Below are positions 1-6,215 of a DNA stretch of 7,070 bases, one piece after another (position 1 is the first letter of the stretch; every line of letters begins with the position of its first letter). The notes beneath the pieces are model-generated. The model made no database searches. It was not told the origin of the DNA and worked only from the letters and a program-made list of their open reading frames with translations. The stretch is taken from NCBI GenBank assembly GCA_937884015.1, contig CALGBV010000334.1, positions 1-7,070 on the forward strand, read 5' to 3'. Made by a program: the position numbers and the translations under genes. Source of the stretch: an uncultured Bacteroidales bacterium (GTDB lineage Bacteria; Bacteroidota; Bacteroidia; Bacteroidales; F082).

Positions 1-1479
1 GGCGCTGCTTTGGTGCCAGCATCGGGTACGGTCAGTGTGCCTGTCACTCCTGTAACTTCGGGCTATGTGATGATTGTGGTGACAAAACCTCAGCGTCAGC
101 CTTATACGACCACCATTCCTGTCGGCACAACGCAGTATAGCGTTACCACCTCATCGAATCCTACCAATGGCGGCACGACCACGGGCGGCGGCACGTTCAA
201 TCCTGGCCAGTCATGCACCGTGACGGCAACGCCAGCTTCGGGCTACAATTTCGTGAATTGGACTGAAAACGGCACTCAGGTCTCAACCCAAGCCAGTTAC
301 ACTTTCAATGTGAACGGCAACCGCAGTCTGGTGGCAAACTTCACACAGCCTTCTTATACCATCTCCACATCATCAAGCCCTGCTAACGGCGGCACGACCA
401 CGGGCGGCGGTTCCTTCCTGCAAGGCCAATCCTGCACGGTTCATGCTGTTCCGGCTTCGGGCTTCAATTTCACCAGTTGGACCGAAAACGGCACTCAGGT
501 CTCGAACCAAGCCAACTACACTTTCACGGTGACTGGCAACCGTAGTCTGGTGGCAAACTTCACACCTGTCAGCTACACGGTCACGACTTCATCGAATCCT
601 GCCAACGGCGGCACGACCACAGGCGGCGGTTCCTACAATAGTGGCGCTTCTTGCACCGTGACGGCAACGGCCAATACAGGTTTTGTCTTCGACAAGTGGA
701 CGATGAACAACACGCAGGTTTCAACGAATGCAAGCTATACGTTCACGGTTACTGCCAACTGCAACTTAGTGGCTCACTTTACGGCACAGTCTTACACCGT
801 TACCGTCAGTGCCGACCCTGAAATGGGTACCGTGTCGGGGGGCGGCACATTCAATTACGGACAGACTTGTGCGGTTTCGGCAAGCGCCAATCCTCATTAT
901 GTTTTCGAGGCTTGGACCGAAAACGGCAATGAGGTCTCGACGGATGCCATTTATATGTTTAATGTAACTGCCAACCGCGACCTTGTGGCTGCATTTGCTC
1001 CTGAGACCTTCGAAATCAATGTCACTGCCAATCCTGCCGATGGCGGAACTGTGACAGGTGCTGGAACATACGCATATGGTGAAACCGTTACGTTAGTTGC
1101 CGAAGCAAACTGGGACTTGATGTATTATTTTTTCCGCTGGACGGAAAATGGCAATGAAGTGTCGGCCGATGAAGAATACACCTTTACCGCTGAAGCATCC
1201 CGCAATCTGGTGGCTGAATTTGTAAGAGAAGATGCTGTCAGTGAAAACGCTCATGTTTCACGCATTTTTCCAAATCCGGCTTCCGATAAGCTGAATGTGG
1301 CTTGCAGCAGCAACATCAGCGAACTGAAGGTTTATAACATGGTCGGCGCAATGGTCTACAGCCTCAGCGATTGCGGCAACAATGCCGTCGTCTCTTTGGC
1401 CGATATGCCGAATGGAGTCTACTTCATCCAGCTCACTACCAATGGCGCTACCGAAACACAAAGATTTGTAAAGGAATAA
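1..1479 (+). CDS. T9SS-secreted surface protein with five InlB-type B-repeats (5' end outside window)
   Basis: This is the 3' part of a large secreted protein. The frame is open from base 1 with no upstream stop and no signal peptide, so the TTG at 10 is not a credible start. Bases 1-135 encode the end of a beta-rich domain containing VTKPQRQPYTTTIPV. This resembles the Ig-like segment that follows gingipain-type C25 peptidases, which is only a hint about the missing part. Bases 136-1221 encode five tandem modules of 72-73 residues (GGTxTGGGxF, a hydrophobic W-T core, TENGxxVS, NRxLVAxF) that match the divergent InlB B-repeat family. Bases 1255-1476 encode a 74-residue type A sorting domain (FPNPASDKLNV, then NGVYFIQL and a basic end, RFVKE). 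In this system the tail is recognised at the outer membrane and usually removed when the protein is anchored. Cell-surface or secreted location is therefore well supported. The specific activity or ligand is unknown. Confidence 0.88.
   Translation, partial: GAALVPASGTVSVPVTPVTSGYVMIVVTKPQRQPYTTTIPVGTTQYSVTTSSNPTNGGTTTGGGTFNPGQSCTVTATPASGYNFVNWTENGTQVSTQASYTFNVNGNRSLVANFTQPSYTISTSSSPANGGTTTGGGSFLQGQSCTVHAVPASGFNFTSWTENGTQVSNQANYTFTVTGNRSLVANFTPVSYTVTTSSNPANGGTTTGGGSYNSGASCTVTATANTGFVFDKWTMNNTQVSTNASYTFTVTANCNLVAHFTAQSYTVTVSADPEMGTVSGGGTFNYGQTCAVSASANPHYVFEAWTENGNEVSTDAIYMFNVTANRDLVAAFAPETFEINVTANPADGGTVTGAGTYAYGETVTLVAEANWDLMYYFFRWTENGNEVSADEEYTFTAEASRNLVAEFVREDAVSENAHVSRIFPNPASDKLNVACSSNISELKVYNMVGAMVYSLSDCGNNAVVSLADMPNGVYFIQLTTNGATETQRFVKE
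136..1221 (+). repeat. Five tandem B-repeat modules, about 219 bp each
   Basis: Module starts, by the aromatic residue of the SYTVT-like strand, fall at about 136, 355, 574, 793 and 1009, giving periods of 219, 219, 219 and 216 bp. The first three copies are close at the DNA level: a 23-base stretch at 169-191 recurs exactly at 388-410 and with one change at 607-629. Copies 4 and 5 are more divergent, with TENGNEVS in place of TENGTQVS and more acidic residues. This gradient suggests recent expansion or gene conversion among the first three copies. Confidence 0.9.
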
Positions 1480-1491
1480 AAACGAATAATG

Positions 1492-1538
1492 GACTTTTAG
1501 ACTTGTGGACATTTCAAGATGCTGCAAGTCTAAAAGTC
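1492..1538 (+). repeat. 14-bp perfect inverted repeat made of 8-bp units, just after a stop codon
   Basis: The left arm gacttttagacttg (1492-1505) is the exact reverse complement of caagtctaaaagtc (1525-1538), with a 19-base loop. GAC recurs at 1492, 1500 and 1508, and GTC at 1528 and 1536, all at 8-base spacing. The hairpin begins 12 bases after the stop of the upstream T9SS gene. It could end or protect that transcript, but no T-run follows the right arm, so it is not a classical intrinsic terminator. The same element recurs after the next T9SS gene. Confidence 0.8.
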
Positions 1539-1555
1539 AGAAAAAGTAAAATGAG

Positions 1556-1575
1556 ATTCCCGCCTGCGCGGGAAT
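1556..1575. repeat. 20-bp palindrome of ATTCCC-N8-GGGAAT form
   Basis: The arms attcccgc (1556-1563) and gcgggaat (1568-1575) are perfect complements around a 4-base centre. The form ATTCCC-N8-GGGAAT equals the consensus of the neisserial dRS3 repeat, and similar palindromes are scattered in other genomes. Common origin is not shown here, because a short GC-rich palindrome can arise independently. It sits between the octamer hairpin and a second GC-rich hairpin. Confidence 0.7.
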
Positions 1576-1600
1576 GACGGCCCGAAAAAAGGGGCCGTCA
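1575..1600. repeat. GC-rich 9-bp stem-loop
   Basis: tgacggccc (1575-1583) pairs perfectly with gggccgtca (1592-1600) around the 8-base loop gaaaaaag. It adjoins the preceding palindrome, sharing base 1575. A stable RNA hairpin is expected, but A-rich octamer sequence follows instead of a T-run. A role in transcript ending or 3'-end protection is possible but not shown. Confidence 0.65.
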
Positions 1601-1634
1601 AATAGTCTAAGAGTCAAAAAAGTCAAATAGTCAC
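1597..1634 (+). repeat. Right-arm-type octamer units upstream of the Omp28-like gene
   Basis: GTC recurs at 1597, 1605, 1613, 1622 and 1630, giving units of the form gtc(a/t)aaaa with one 9-base step. These are the same units as the right arms of the neighbouring hairpins, but no adjacent left arm is seen. Bases 1635-1670, up to the next start codon, are A+T-rich. They show neither a clear Shine-Dalgarno sequence nor a Bacteroidetes TAnnTTTG promoter element. Confidence 0.6.
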
Positions 1635-1670
1635 AATAAATATTCATCAACCCAATTAAAATCATTCACT

Positions 1671-3911
1671 ATGAAAAGGTTTACCTTCGTGTTAGGCTGC
1701 CTGCTGGCCTTTGCTTTTCAGCTAAATGCACAGGACTATGTATCAACCACTCCTGCTAACAGAAACGTCATTCTGGAAGAATTCACAGGAAGAAACTGCG
1801 GTTACTGCCCTGACGGTCACGTCATCGCTAACCAGATTGCCACTAACAACCCTGGCAGATTTTGGGCTATCAACGTCCATGCCGGCGGCTTCTCACCAAC
1901 CAGCTATCCTAACCTGAACACCACCGATGGTACTGCAATCTGCAGCCAAGGTTTCAACTGCACATCTTTCCCAGGCGGTGTCGTTAACCGTTCAACAGCT
2001 GCATCTATCGGTAGAGGTCAGTGGACAAGCACTGCCAATACACAGATGTCTCAGCAAGCCGAAGTGAACGTGGCTGGTATCTATATGATTGACCATAGTT
2101 CACGTCAACTGAGCGTTACTGTTGAAGTTTACTATACCGGCAACAGCGCTTCCACCACCAACTATCTGACCGTTGCTATGCTGCAGGACAGCATCATGGG
2201 CAGCCAGTCGGGCATGAGCTCCAATCCGGCTCAGATCGTCAACGGCCAATACTGCCACATGCACATTCTGCGTGACATCATCACTCCAACATGGGGCGAT
2301 CCTATCACTCCTACCACACAGGGCACCTTGATCACCAGAACCTACACCTATTCAATTCCTGAAACCATCGGTTCACCAAACGGTGTTGAAGTTGACCTCG
2401 ACAACCTTCACTTCCTGGCTTGGGTTAGCGAACAGTATCAGGGCACCCCAACCCGTCCTATCCTGAATGCTTGCCAGCTGGAAGAATCATTCGAAGGCAT
2501 CCATGTTTTCAACGTTACTCCTACCGAAATCGCTCCTAGCCAGAATACCAACCTGACCGTCACCATGAAGAACTATGACGAAACACCTACTTCAGGCAAC
2601 ACTACCGTCACCATTTCTTCAACCGACTCATACCTCACCATCGTCAATGGCACCGCTACATTCGGCACCATGTCGGGCAACGGCGGCACCGCTACCGTGA
2701 ACAACGCTTTCACCGTCCGCGCAGCTGAAAACACACCTAACGGCCATGTTTTCACCATCAATGCTGTTGCTACCAACAACGGTACAACCACCAACAGCTC
2801 TTTCGCCCTGACTTGCAACGCTCCTTGCGATGCTCCTACCAACCTCACTGGCACTGCTTCATCCAACACCGTTGAACTGTCATGGACAGCTTCACCTACC
2901 GCCGGCACCTACCGCGTGTTCAGAGGCAACACCATGATTGCTAATGATGTTACAGGCACCACCTATACCGACAATGGCAACCTGAACTACAATACCCAGT
3001 ATTGCTACACCGTTAAGACCAACTGCATCAGCGGCGATGTTTCAGAGGCTTCCAACCAGGTCTGCGTTACCACTGGCGCTCCTTGCACCGCTCCTAATGG
3101 CGTTCACGCCAATCTCGATGGTTTCAACGTCAATGTGACTTGGAATTCAACAAGTTCAGCTTTGTCATACATGGTCTTCAGAGATGGCGACATGATTGCC
3201 GAAGACCTCCACACCACCGCTTACACTGATGAAAACGTTGCTGCAGGCCATCACTGCTACACCGTGAAGAGCGAATGTGTCGAAGGTCCTTCACCAGCAT
3301 CAGCTCAGGCTTGCGTCGACATCGAACTGCCTTGCTTCGCTCCTGAAAACCTCGATGGCAGCTATGTCTTCAACAGCCAGAATGATTTCGGTGCCCTTAT
3401 CGAATGGGATGCTCCAGCCGAATATACCGACAATCTGGTCCATTTCAACGTCTACGTTTCAACCAATGGTAACTCCTACGATCTGATTGGCGAAGTCGAT
3501 TACGATGCTGCTTCTCACTACGAATTCTTCGATGTAACAGAAAGCAAGAGCCTGCGTTTCTATCAGGTCAGAGCTTTCTACGATTATGGCGCACAAACCT
3601 GCGAATCACAGCCAGCTCATTCACTCAGCAATCCTAACAACAACTTTGTCATGGTGAATGTCACTTCAGTTGATGAAGAAAGCGCTGTCACCTCCATCTA
3701 TCCTAACCCGGCTAGCGACAAGTTGCATGTTGAATGCACCAGCAACATCAGCGAACTGAAGGTTTACAACATGGTTGGCGCTTTGGTTTACAGCCTCAGC
3801 AATTGCGACAATAATGTCGTCATTTCATTGGCTGATATGCCAAACGGCATCTACTTCGTCTCACTGACCACCAACGGCAGCACCGAGACCCGTAGATTCG
3901 TGAAAGAATAA
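1671..3911 (+). CDS. Secreted Omp28-like thioredoxin-fold protein with FN3-like modules and T9SS sorting domain
   Basis: Complete, 746 residues. The ATG is chosen because it begins a clear signal peptide (MKRFTFVLGCLLAFAFQLNA, cut before Q21, a glutamine-after-Ala site common in Bacteroidetes exports). Residues about 30-270 resemble Omp28-related outer membrane proteins: NVILEEFTG, then the CGYC pair (C43, C46) of a thioredoxin-like fold, then FWAINVHAG. A beta-sandwich-like segment (about 276-382) follows, then three FN3-like modules (about 386-468, 472-550, 555-664). The first two carry recurring cysteines (CxAP at the start, a central CYTVK) that could form disulfides. Residues 673-746 are a T9SS type A sorting domain, 58 of 74 residues identical to that of the upstream gene. 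It is expected to be exported and attached at the cell surface. The CxxC pair permits a redox or disulfide role, but the substrate is unknown and the Omp28 family has no settled function. Confidence 0.88.
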   Translation: MKRFTFVLGCLLAFAFQLNAQDYVSTTPANRNVILEEFTGRNCGYCPDGHVIANQIATNNPGRFWAINVHAGGFSPTSYPNLNTTDGTAICSQGFNCTSFPGGVVNRSTAASIGRGQWTSTANTQMSQQAEVNVAGIYMIDHSSRQLSVTVEVYYTGNSASTTNYLTVAMLQDSIMGSQSGMSSNPAQIVNGQYCHMHILRDIITPTWGDPITPTTQGTLITRTYTYSIPETIGSPNGVEVDLDNLHFLAWVSEQYQGTPTRPILNACQLEESFEGIHVFNVTPTEIAPSQNTNLTVTMKNYDETPTSGNTTVTISSTDSYLTIVNGTATFGTMSGNGGTATVNNAFTVRAAENTPNGHVFTINAVATNNGTTTNSSFALTCNAPCDAPTNLTGTASSNTVELSWTASPTAGTYRVFRGNTMIANDVTGTTYTDNGNLNYNTQYCYTVKTNCISGDVSEASNQVCVTTGAPCTAPNGVHANLDGFNVNVTWNSTSSALSYMVFRDGDMIAEDLHTTAYTDENVAAGHHCYTVKSECVEGPSPASAQACVDIELPCFAPENLDGSYVFNSQNDFGALIEWDAPAEYTDNLVHFNVYVSTNGNSYDLIGEVDYDAASHYEFFDVTESKSLRFYQVRAFYDYGAQTCESQPAHSLSNPNNNFVMVNVTSVDEESAVTSIYPNPASDKLHVECTSNISELKVYNMVGALVYSLSNCDNNVVISLADMPNGIYFVSLTTNGSTETRRFVKE

Positions 3912-3923
3912 AAACGAATAATG

Positions 3924-3992
3924 GACTTGTGGACTTTTAGACTTGTGGGCATTTGGATTTCCGAATCCTGCAAGTCTAAGAGTCTAACAGTC
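3924..3992 (+). repeat. Octamer-built hairpin after the second T9SS gene
   Basis: GAC-type triplets recur at 3924, 3932, 3940, then as GGC at 3948 and GAT at 3956; GTC recurs at 3974, 3982 and 3990. All steps within each arm are 8 bases. The core gacttttagacttg (3932-3945) pairs with caagtctaagagtc (3971-3984) through 14 positions, one of them a G-U wobble in RNA. The next outer octamers pair partly. A small inner stem ggatt-tccg-aatcc lies at 3955-3968. It starts 12 bases past the stop, exactly as in the upstream gene, with one extra octamer. Likely 3'-UTR hairpin, function unknown. Confidence 0.78.
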
Positions 3993-4003
3993 AAAAAACG
4001 ATG

Positions 4004-4136
4004 GACATGTGGACTTATGGATTATTAGACTTGTGGACACTTGGACTTTTCTAATTTCTGCCAGTCAAAAATTTCAAAATGTCAAACAGTCCAAAAGTCA
4101 AATTGTCTAAATGTCTAACAGTCAAATTGTCCCCTT
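4004..4136 (+). repeat. Large imperfect inverted octamer array immediately upstream of elbB
   Basis: The left arm has GAC (one GAT) at 4004, 4012, 4020, 4028, 4036 and 4044. The right arm has GTC at 4081, 4089, 4097, 4105, 4113, 4121 and 4129, preceded by a TTC unit at 4073 and an out-of-phase GTC at 4064. The units resemble GACTTGTG on the left and GTCWAANN on the right. The arms are roughly complementary in several 8-base registers, for example gactttt (4044-4050) with aaaagtc (4093-4099). The units are degenerate and not exact copies. No open reading frame or recognisable promoter was seen in 3912-4139. The array ends about 4-9 bases before the next start codon, so any leader of that gene must lie in it. 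Confidence 0.8.
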
Positions 4137-4139
4137 ATC

Positions 4140-4793
4140 ATGAAGAAATTTGCATTAGTAATGGCCGGTTGTGGCCGGAAAGATGGCACTGAAATCAACG
4201 AAGCAGTCTGCCTGTTGCTTGCGATAAGTCAGCATTTCTGTGAAGTTCAGTGTTTTGCGCCAAATCGTCCGCAGACAGAAGTCATTGATCATTTATCGGA
4301 TGAACAGGAAGCCGATGAGGAACGTAACATTCTGAAGGAAGCTGCCCGCATTGCCCGTGGCAAGATTCTGCCTATCGAGGAATTCAAGGCCGACGATTAC
4401 GATGCCTTGCTTTTCAGTGGCGGCTATGGCGTGGCTAAAAACCTCTGCAATTACGCCTTTAAAGGTGCCGACATGGAAGTCCAGCCCGATGTGGCACGCG
4501 TCATCTTAGAGATGCACGCAGCCAAAAAGCCTATCGGTGGCATGTGCATTGCTCCAGTGCTGTTTGCCAAGCTGATTCCGGGCGTTTGTGTCACTTTGGG
4601 CAGCGACGGAACGGCAGATGCAGACAATGTCTTCAAGATGGGTGGCAATCATGTGCAGACCGAGCACGGCGATGTGGTGGCCGACAACGAAAACCTTGTT
4701 TTCACGACACCGGCTTTCATGCTCGATGCTACCCTGAAAGACATCTATGATGGCGCTTACAATCTGATTGATGCCATCTTGGAAGAGAAATAA
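4140..4793 (+). CDS. elbB: ElbB-type DJ-1/PfpI family protein (glyoxalase-like)
   Basis: Complete, 217 residues, the usual length for ElbB. Recognised from characteristic stretches: GCGRKDGTEINEAV (residues 10-23), CFAPNRPQ (38-45), RNILKEAARIARG (62-74), FSGGYGVAKNLCNYA (92-106), GGMCIAPVLFAK (133-144) and TTPAFMLD (189-196). C136 in MCIAP is the nucleophile-elbow cysteine of the DJ-1/PfpI superfamily, and E21 may be the partner acidic residue. E. coli ElbB has been reported to have glyoxalase activity and was earlier linked to isoprenoid synthesis; its physiological role is unsettled. No signal peptide, so cytoplasmic. The ATG at 4140 is supported by the conserved N-terminus (MKKFALVMAGCG). 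No Shine-Dalgarno is visible, and the octamer array runs almost up to the start. It faces the minus-strand lipoprotein gene and looks monocistronic. Confidence 0.93.
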   Translation: MKKFALVMAGCGRKDGTEINEAVCLLLAISQHFCEVQCFAPNRPQTEVIDHLSDEQEADEERNILKEAARIARGKILPIEEFKADDYDALLFSGGYGVAKNLCNYAFKGADMEVQPDVARVILEMHAAKKPIGGMCIAPVLFAKLIPGVCVTLGSDGTADADNVFKMGGNHVQTEHGDVVADNENLVFTTPAFMLDATLKDIYDGAYNLIDAILEEK

Positions 4794-4818
4794 GAATTTG
4801 ATTCTTTATAAGAATGAC

Positions 4819-4848
4819 AAAAAGCCGCCCCGATTGGAGCGACCTTTT
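4819..4848. terminator. Probable bidirectional terminator between convergent genes
   Basis: The core cgcccc (4826-4831) and ggagcg (4836-4841) form a stem around gatt with one A-C mismatch. It is flanked by an A-run (4819-4823) and a T-run (4845-4848) that extend the pairing with further mismatches. The site is 25 bases past the elbB stop and 44 bases past the stop of the facing lipoprotein gene, which fits a terminator shared by both. The mismatches and the short T-run lower confidence. Confidence 0.55.
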
Positions 4849-4892
4849 GTGCTTATATCCATTGTTGGAAATTACCAAGTGAAGTAGGGATG

Positions 4893-6101
4893 CTATAAGT
4901 AAAATCTAAGACCTGCCTTAAGATTTATCCTTTGCAGGCCTTCTCTTGAATTGCCAAGGTCAATTCCGTCTTTGAAATATCCGTTTTCCCAGTACTCCAT
5001 CCTTTTTAATGAGCCTTTATAATAGGATAACTCTGCACCAATCGCAATGTGTTTGGTAATCTTATAGTCATACCCCAAGGCATAGCCTGTTCCAAATGTC
5101 TTTCCTTTTAGGACATATTGTGTGCCAAACTCCTCGCCGGCATCTTCATAGCCCATATAGCCGAAAATAAAGTCGGCATGCAGAAGGTGTTTCTTGTTGT
5201 TTGAGACCCAGCCGAACATTCCAAATGAACCGCCAATAAAAGTGATTGTGATGACATCGCTTATCGTTCCTTCCGTTACATTTCCTTCATCGTCTGCATA
5301 CCATGCATCAGCTTGACATCCAGCCACAAAACGGTCATATTGCAGGCCGAGAGATAGAATGTTTTCGATGTTTATCTTCAAATTGGCCGAAAGGTCTGGC
5401 CCTTTTTTCAGCGACCGCAGGTAATCCTTATAGTCGTCAGAAATATCGGAGGAGAGTGGGGCAGTCCTATACGCCCAGCCTCCGTCCAAACCTATACAGA
5501 CGTGAAAGTCTTTCCTTTCGCGTTCACTTTGCTGTTCAGCCAAAGCCACGGGGTCGTCGATATGGTAAGCCAAAAGTTTGTCCTTCCCCAACATCCTGTA
5601 TCTTCTGATGCCGTTACGCTCGTAAATAACCGTAAGATAATCTTTTTCATTTTCCGTAACACGGCATTTTATTGTATCACCTTCCTGAAAAACAACATAG
5701 TCAGTAAAGTTTTTCATGGCAAAATCTGACATGCCGATGGGTTCTGCATTATCGTCGATATTCAAAATATAAGCCACAATCTGATGGCAATTGCTACTGT
5801 TTTCACCAGGATAACTATGCTGAAGGATTTCCAGGCCATTGCCGCCCGAAGTCTTTGCTTCCTTCTTCGCTGTTTCAATAATGGTTTCCCAATCGCAATG
5901 GGTTGTGAAACCACCATCACCAACTGAAAGGCTTCCAATCACTTCTGCATTATCTGGCACAACGTCATCGGTGTCATACACCGTCACTTCTGAGTGTGTA
6001 CCATTGGGATATGGCATTTGCTTAATGATGTTTTTGTGGATTTTTGGCGAGCATGAGCAAAAAGCGGCAGCCAACAAGAGAAGAGAAAACAGCTTTTTCA
6101 T
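4893..6101 (-). CDS. Putative outer-membrane lipoprotein with C-terminal beta-barrel-like domain
   Basis: 402 residues from the ATG at 6101-6099. This start is chosen because it directly begins a lipoprotein-type signal, MKKLFSLLLLAAAFCSCS. C17 (FCSC) is the likelier lipidated cysteine, and C15 is the alternative. The frame stays open upstream to an ATG at 6167, but that start lies in the glyA terminator and would put a 22-residue polar leader before the signal. Residues about 45-115 form a small alpha/beta domain (EVIGSLSVGD, then KTSGGNGLEI, with C69 and C105 a possible disulfide), vaguely like small envelope lipoprotein domains of the YbjQ/RcsF kind. Residues about 130-180 (DYVVFQEGDTIKCRV, then RYRMLGKDKLLAYHI) are beta-rich. 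Residues about 199-402 show alternating amphipathic strands (HVCIGLDGGWAY, HLLHADFIFGYMGY, INLKAGLRFYL) ending in an aromatic strand, like Bacteroidetes porin-family barrels. Role unknown. By eye it is more A+T-rich than its neighbours. Confidence 0.75.
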   Translation of the reverse strand: MKKLFSLLLLAAAFCSCSPKIHKNIIKQMPYPNGTHSEVTVYDTDDVVPDNAEVIGSLSVGDGGFTTHCDWETIIETAKKEAKTSGGNGLEILQHSYPGENSSNCHQIVAYILNIDDNAEPIGMSDFAMKNFTDYVVFQEGDTIKCRVTENEKDYLTVIYERNGIRRYRMLGKDKLLAYHIDDPVALAEQQSERERKDFHVCIGLDGGWAYRTAPLSSDISDDYKDYLRSLKKGPDLSANLKINIENILSLGLQYDRFVAGCQADAWYADDEGNVTEGTISDVITITFIGGSFGMFGWVSNNKKHLLHADFIFGYMGYEDAGEEFGTQYVLKGKTFGTGYALGYDYKITKHIAIGAELSYYKGSLKRMEYWENGYFKDGIDLGNSREGLQRINLKAGLRFYL

Positions 6102-6137
6102 GATAATTGTGTTTTGTCTGATGACTATTTCATCATG

Positions 6138-6145
6138 CAATAATA
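6138..6145 (-). promoter_or_regulatory. Possible -7 promoter element of the lipoprotein gene
   Basis: On the minus strand the sequence reads TATTATTG, matching the Bacteroidetes -7 consensus TAnnTTTG at five of six fixed positions, and lies 36 bases before the chosen start. A TTTG occurs upstream, but only 15 bases away, shorter than the usual spacing of about 19-21. The match is therefore weak. A promoter somewhere in 6102-6165 is expected because glyA has its own terminator. Confidence 0.3.
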
Positions 6146-6165
6146 CGTTTTTTTGCCGCACAAAC

Positions 6166-6195
6166 AAAAAAAGTCGCCCGAAAGCGACTTTTTTT
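6166..6195 (-). terminator. glyA: Rho-independent terminator of glyA
   Basis: The arms aaaaaaagtcgc (6166-6177) and gcgacttttttt (6184-6195) are perfect 12-bp complements around a 6-base loop. Read on the minus strand, a GC-capped hairpin ends in seven T residues, 20 bases past the glyA stop. It could also act on plus-strand transcripts. It separates glyA from the lipoprotein gene downstream, implying separate transcripts. Confidence 0.9.
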
Positions 6196-6215
6196 CATTG
6201 TTTATGTGAATTAGA

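Noticed and set aside
1258..1527. Minus-strand open frame over the sorting domain and hairpin
   Set aside because: It is antisense to the conserved T9SS tail and has no recognisable domain.
1480..1670. Insertion sequence or full transposon in the spacer
   Set aside because: There is no transposase, and the inverted repeats are short hairpins and not the ends of a larger unit; only a MITE-like origin remains possible.
1635..1670. Promoter for the Omp28-like gene
   Set aside because: No TAnnTTTG element or upstream TTTG box is visible; the A+T-richness alone is not enough to call one.
2573..2908. Minus-strand open frame of 111 codons inside the Omp28-like gene
   Set aside because: Its translation is low in complexity (V/A/P-rich), as expected from the opposite strand of biased FN3 codons, and it overlaps a clearly real gene.
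3912..4139. CRISPR array
   Set aside because: The units are 8 bases, degenerate and contiguous, with no spacers of 25-40 bases and no cas genes nearby.
6102..6167. Longer start (ATG at 6167) for the minus-strand lipoprotein gene
   Set aside because: It would begin inside the glyA terminator hairpin and place 22 polar residues before an otherwise perfect lipoprotein signal.
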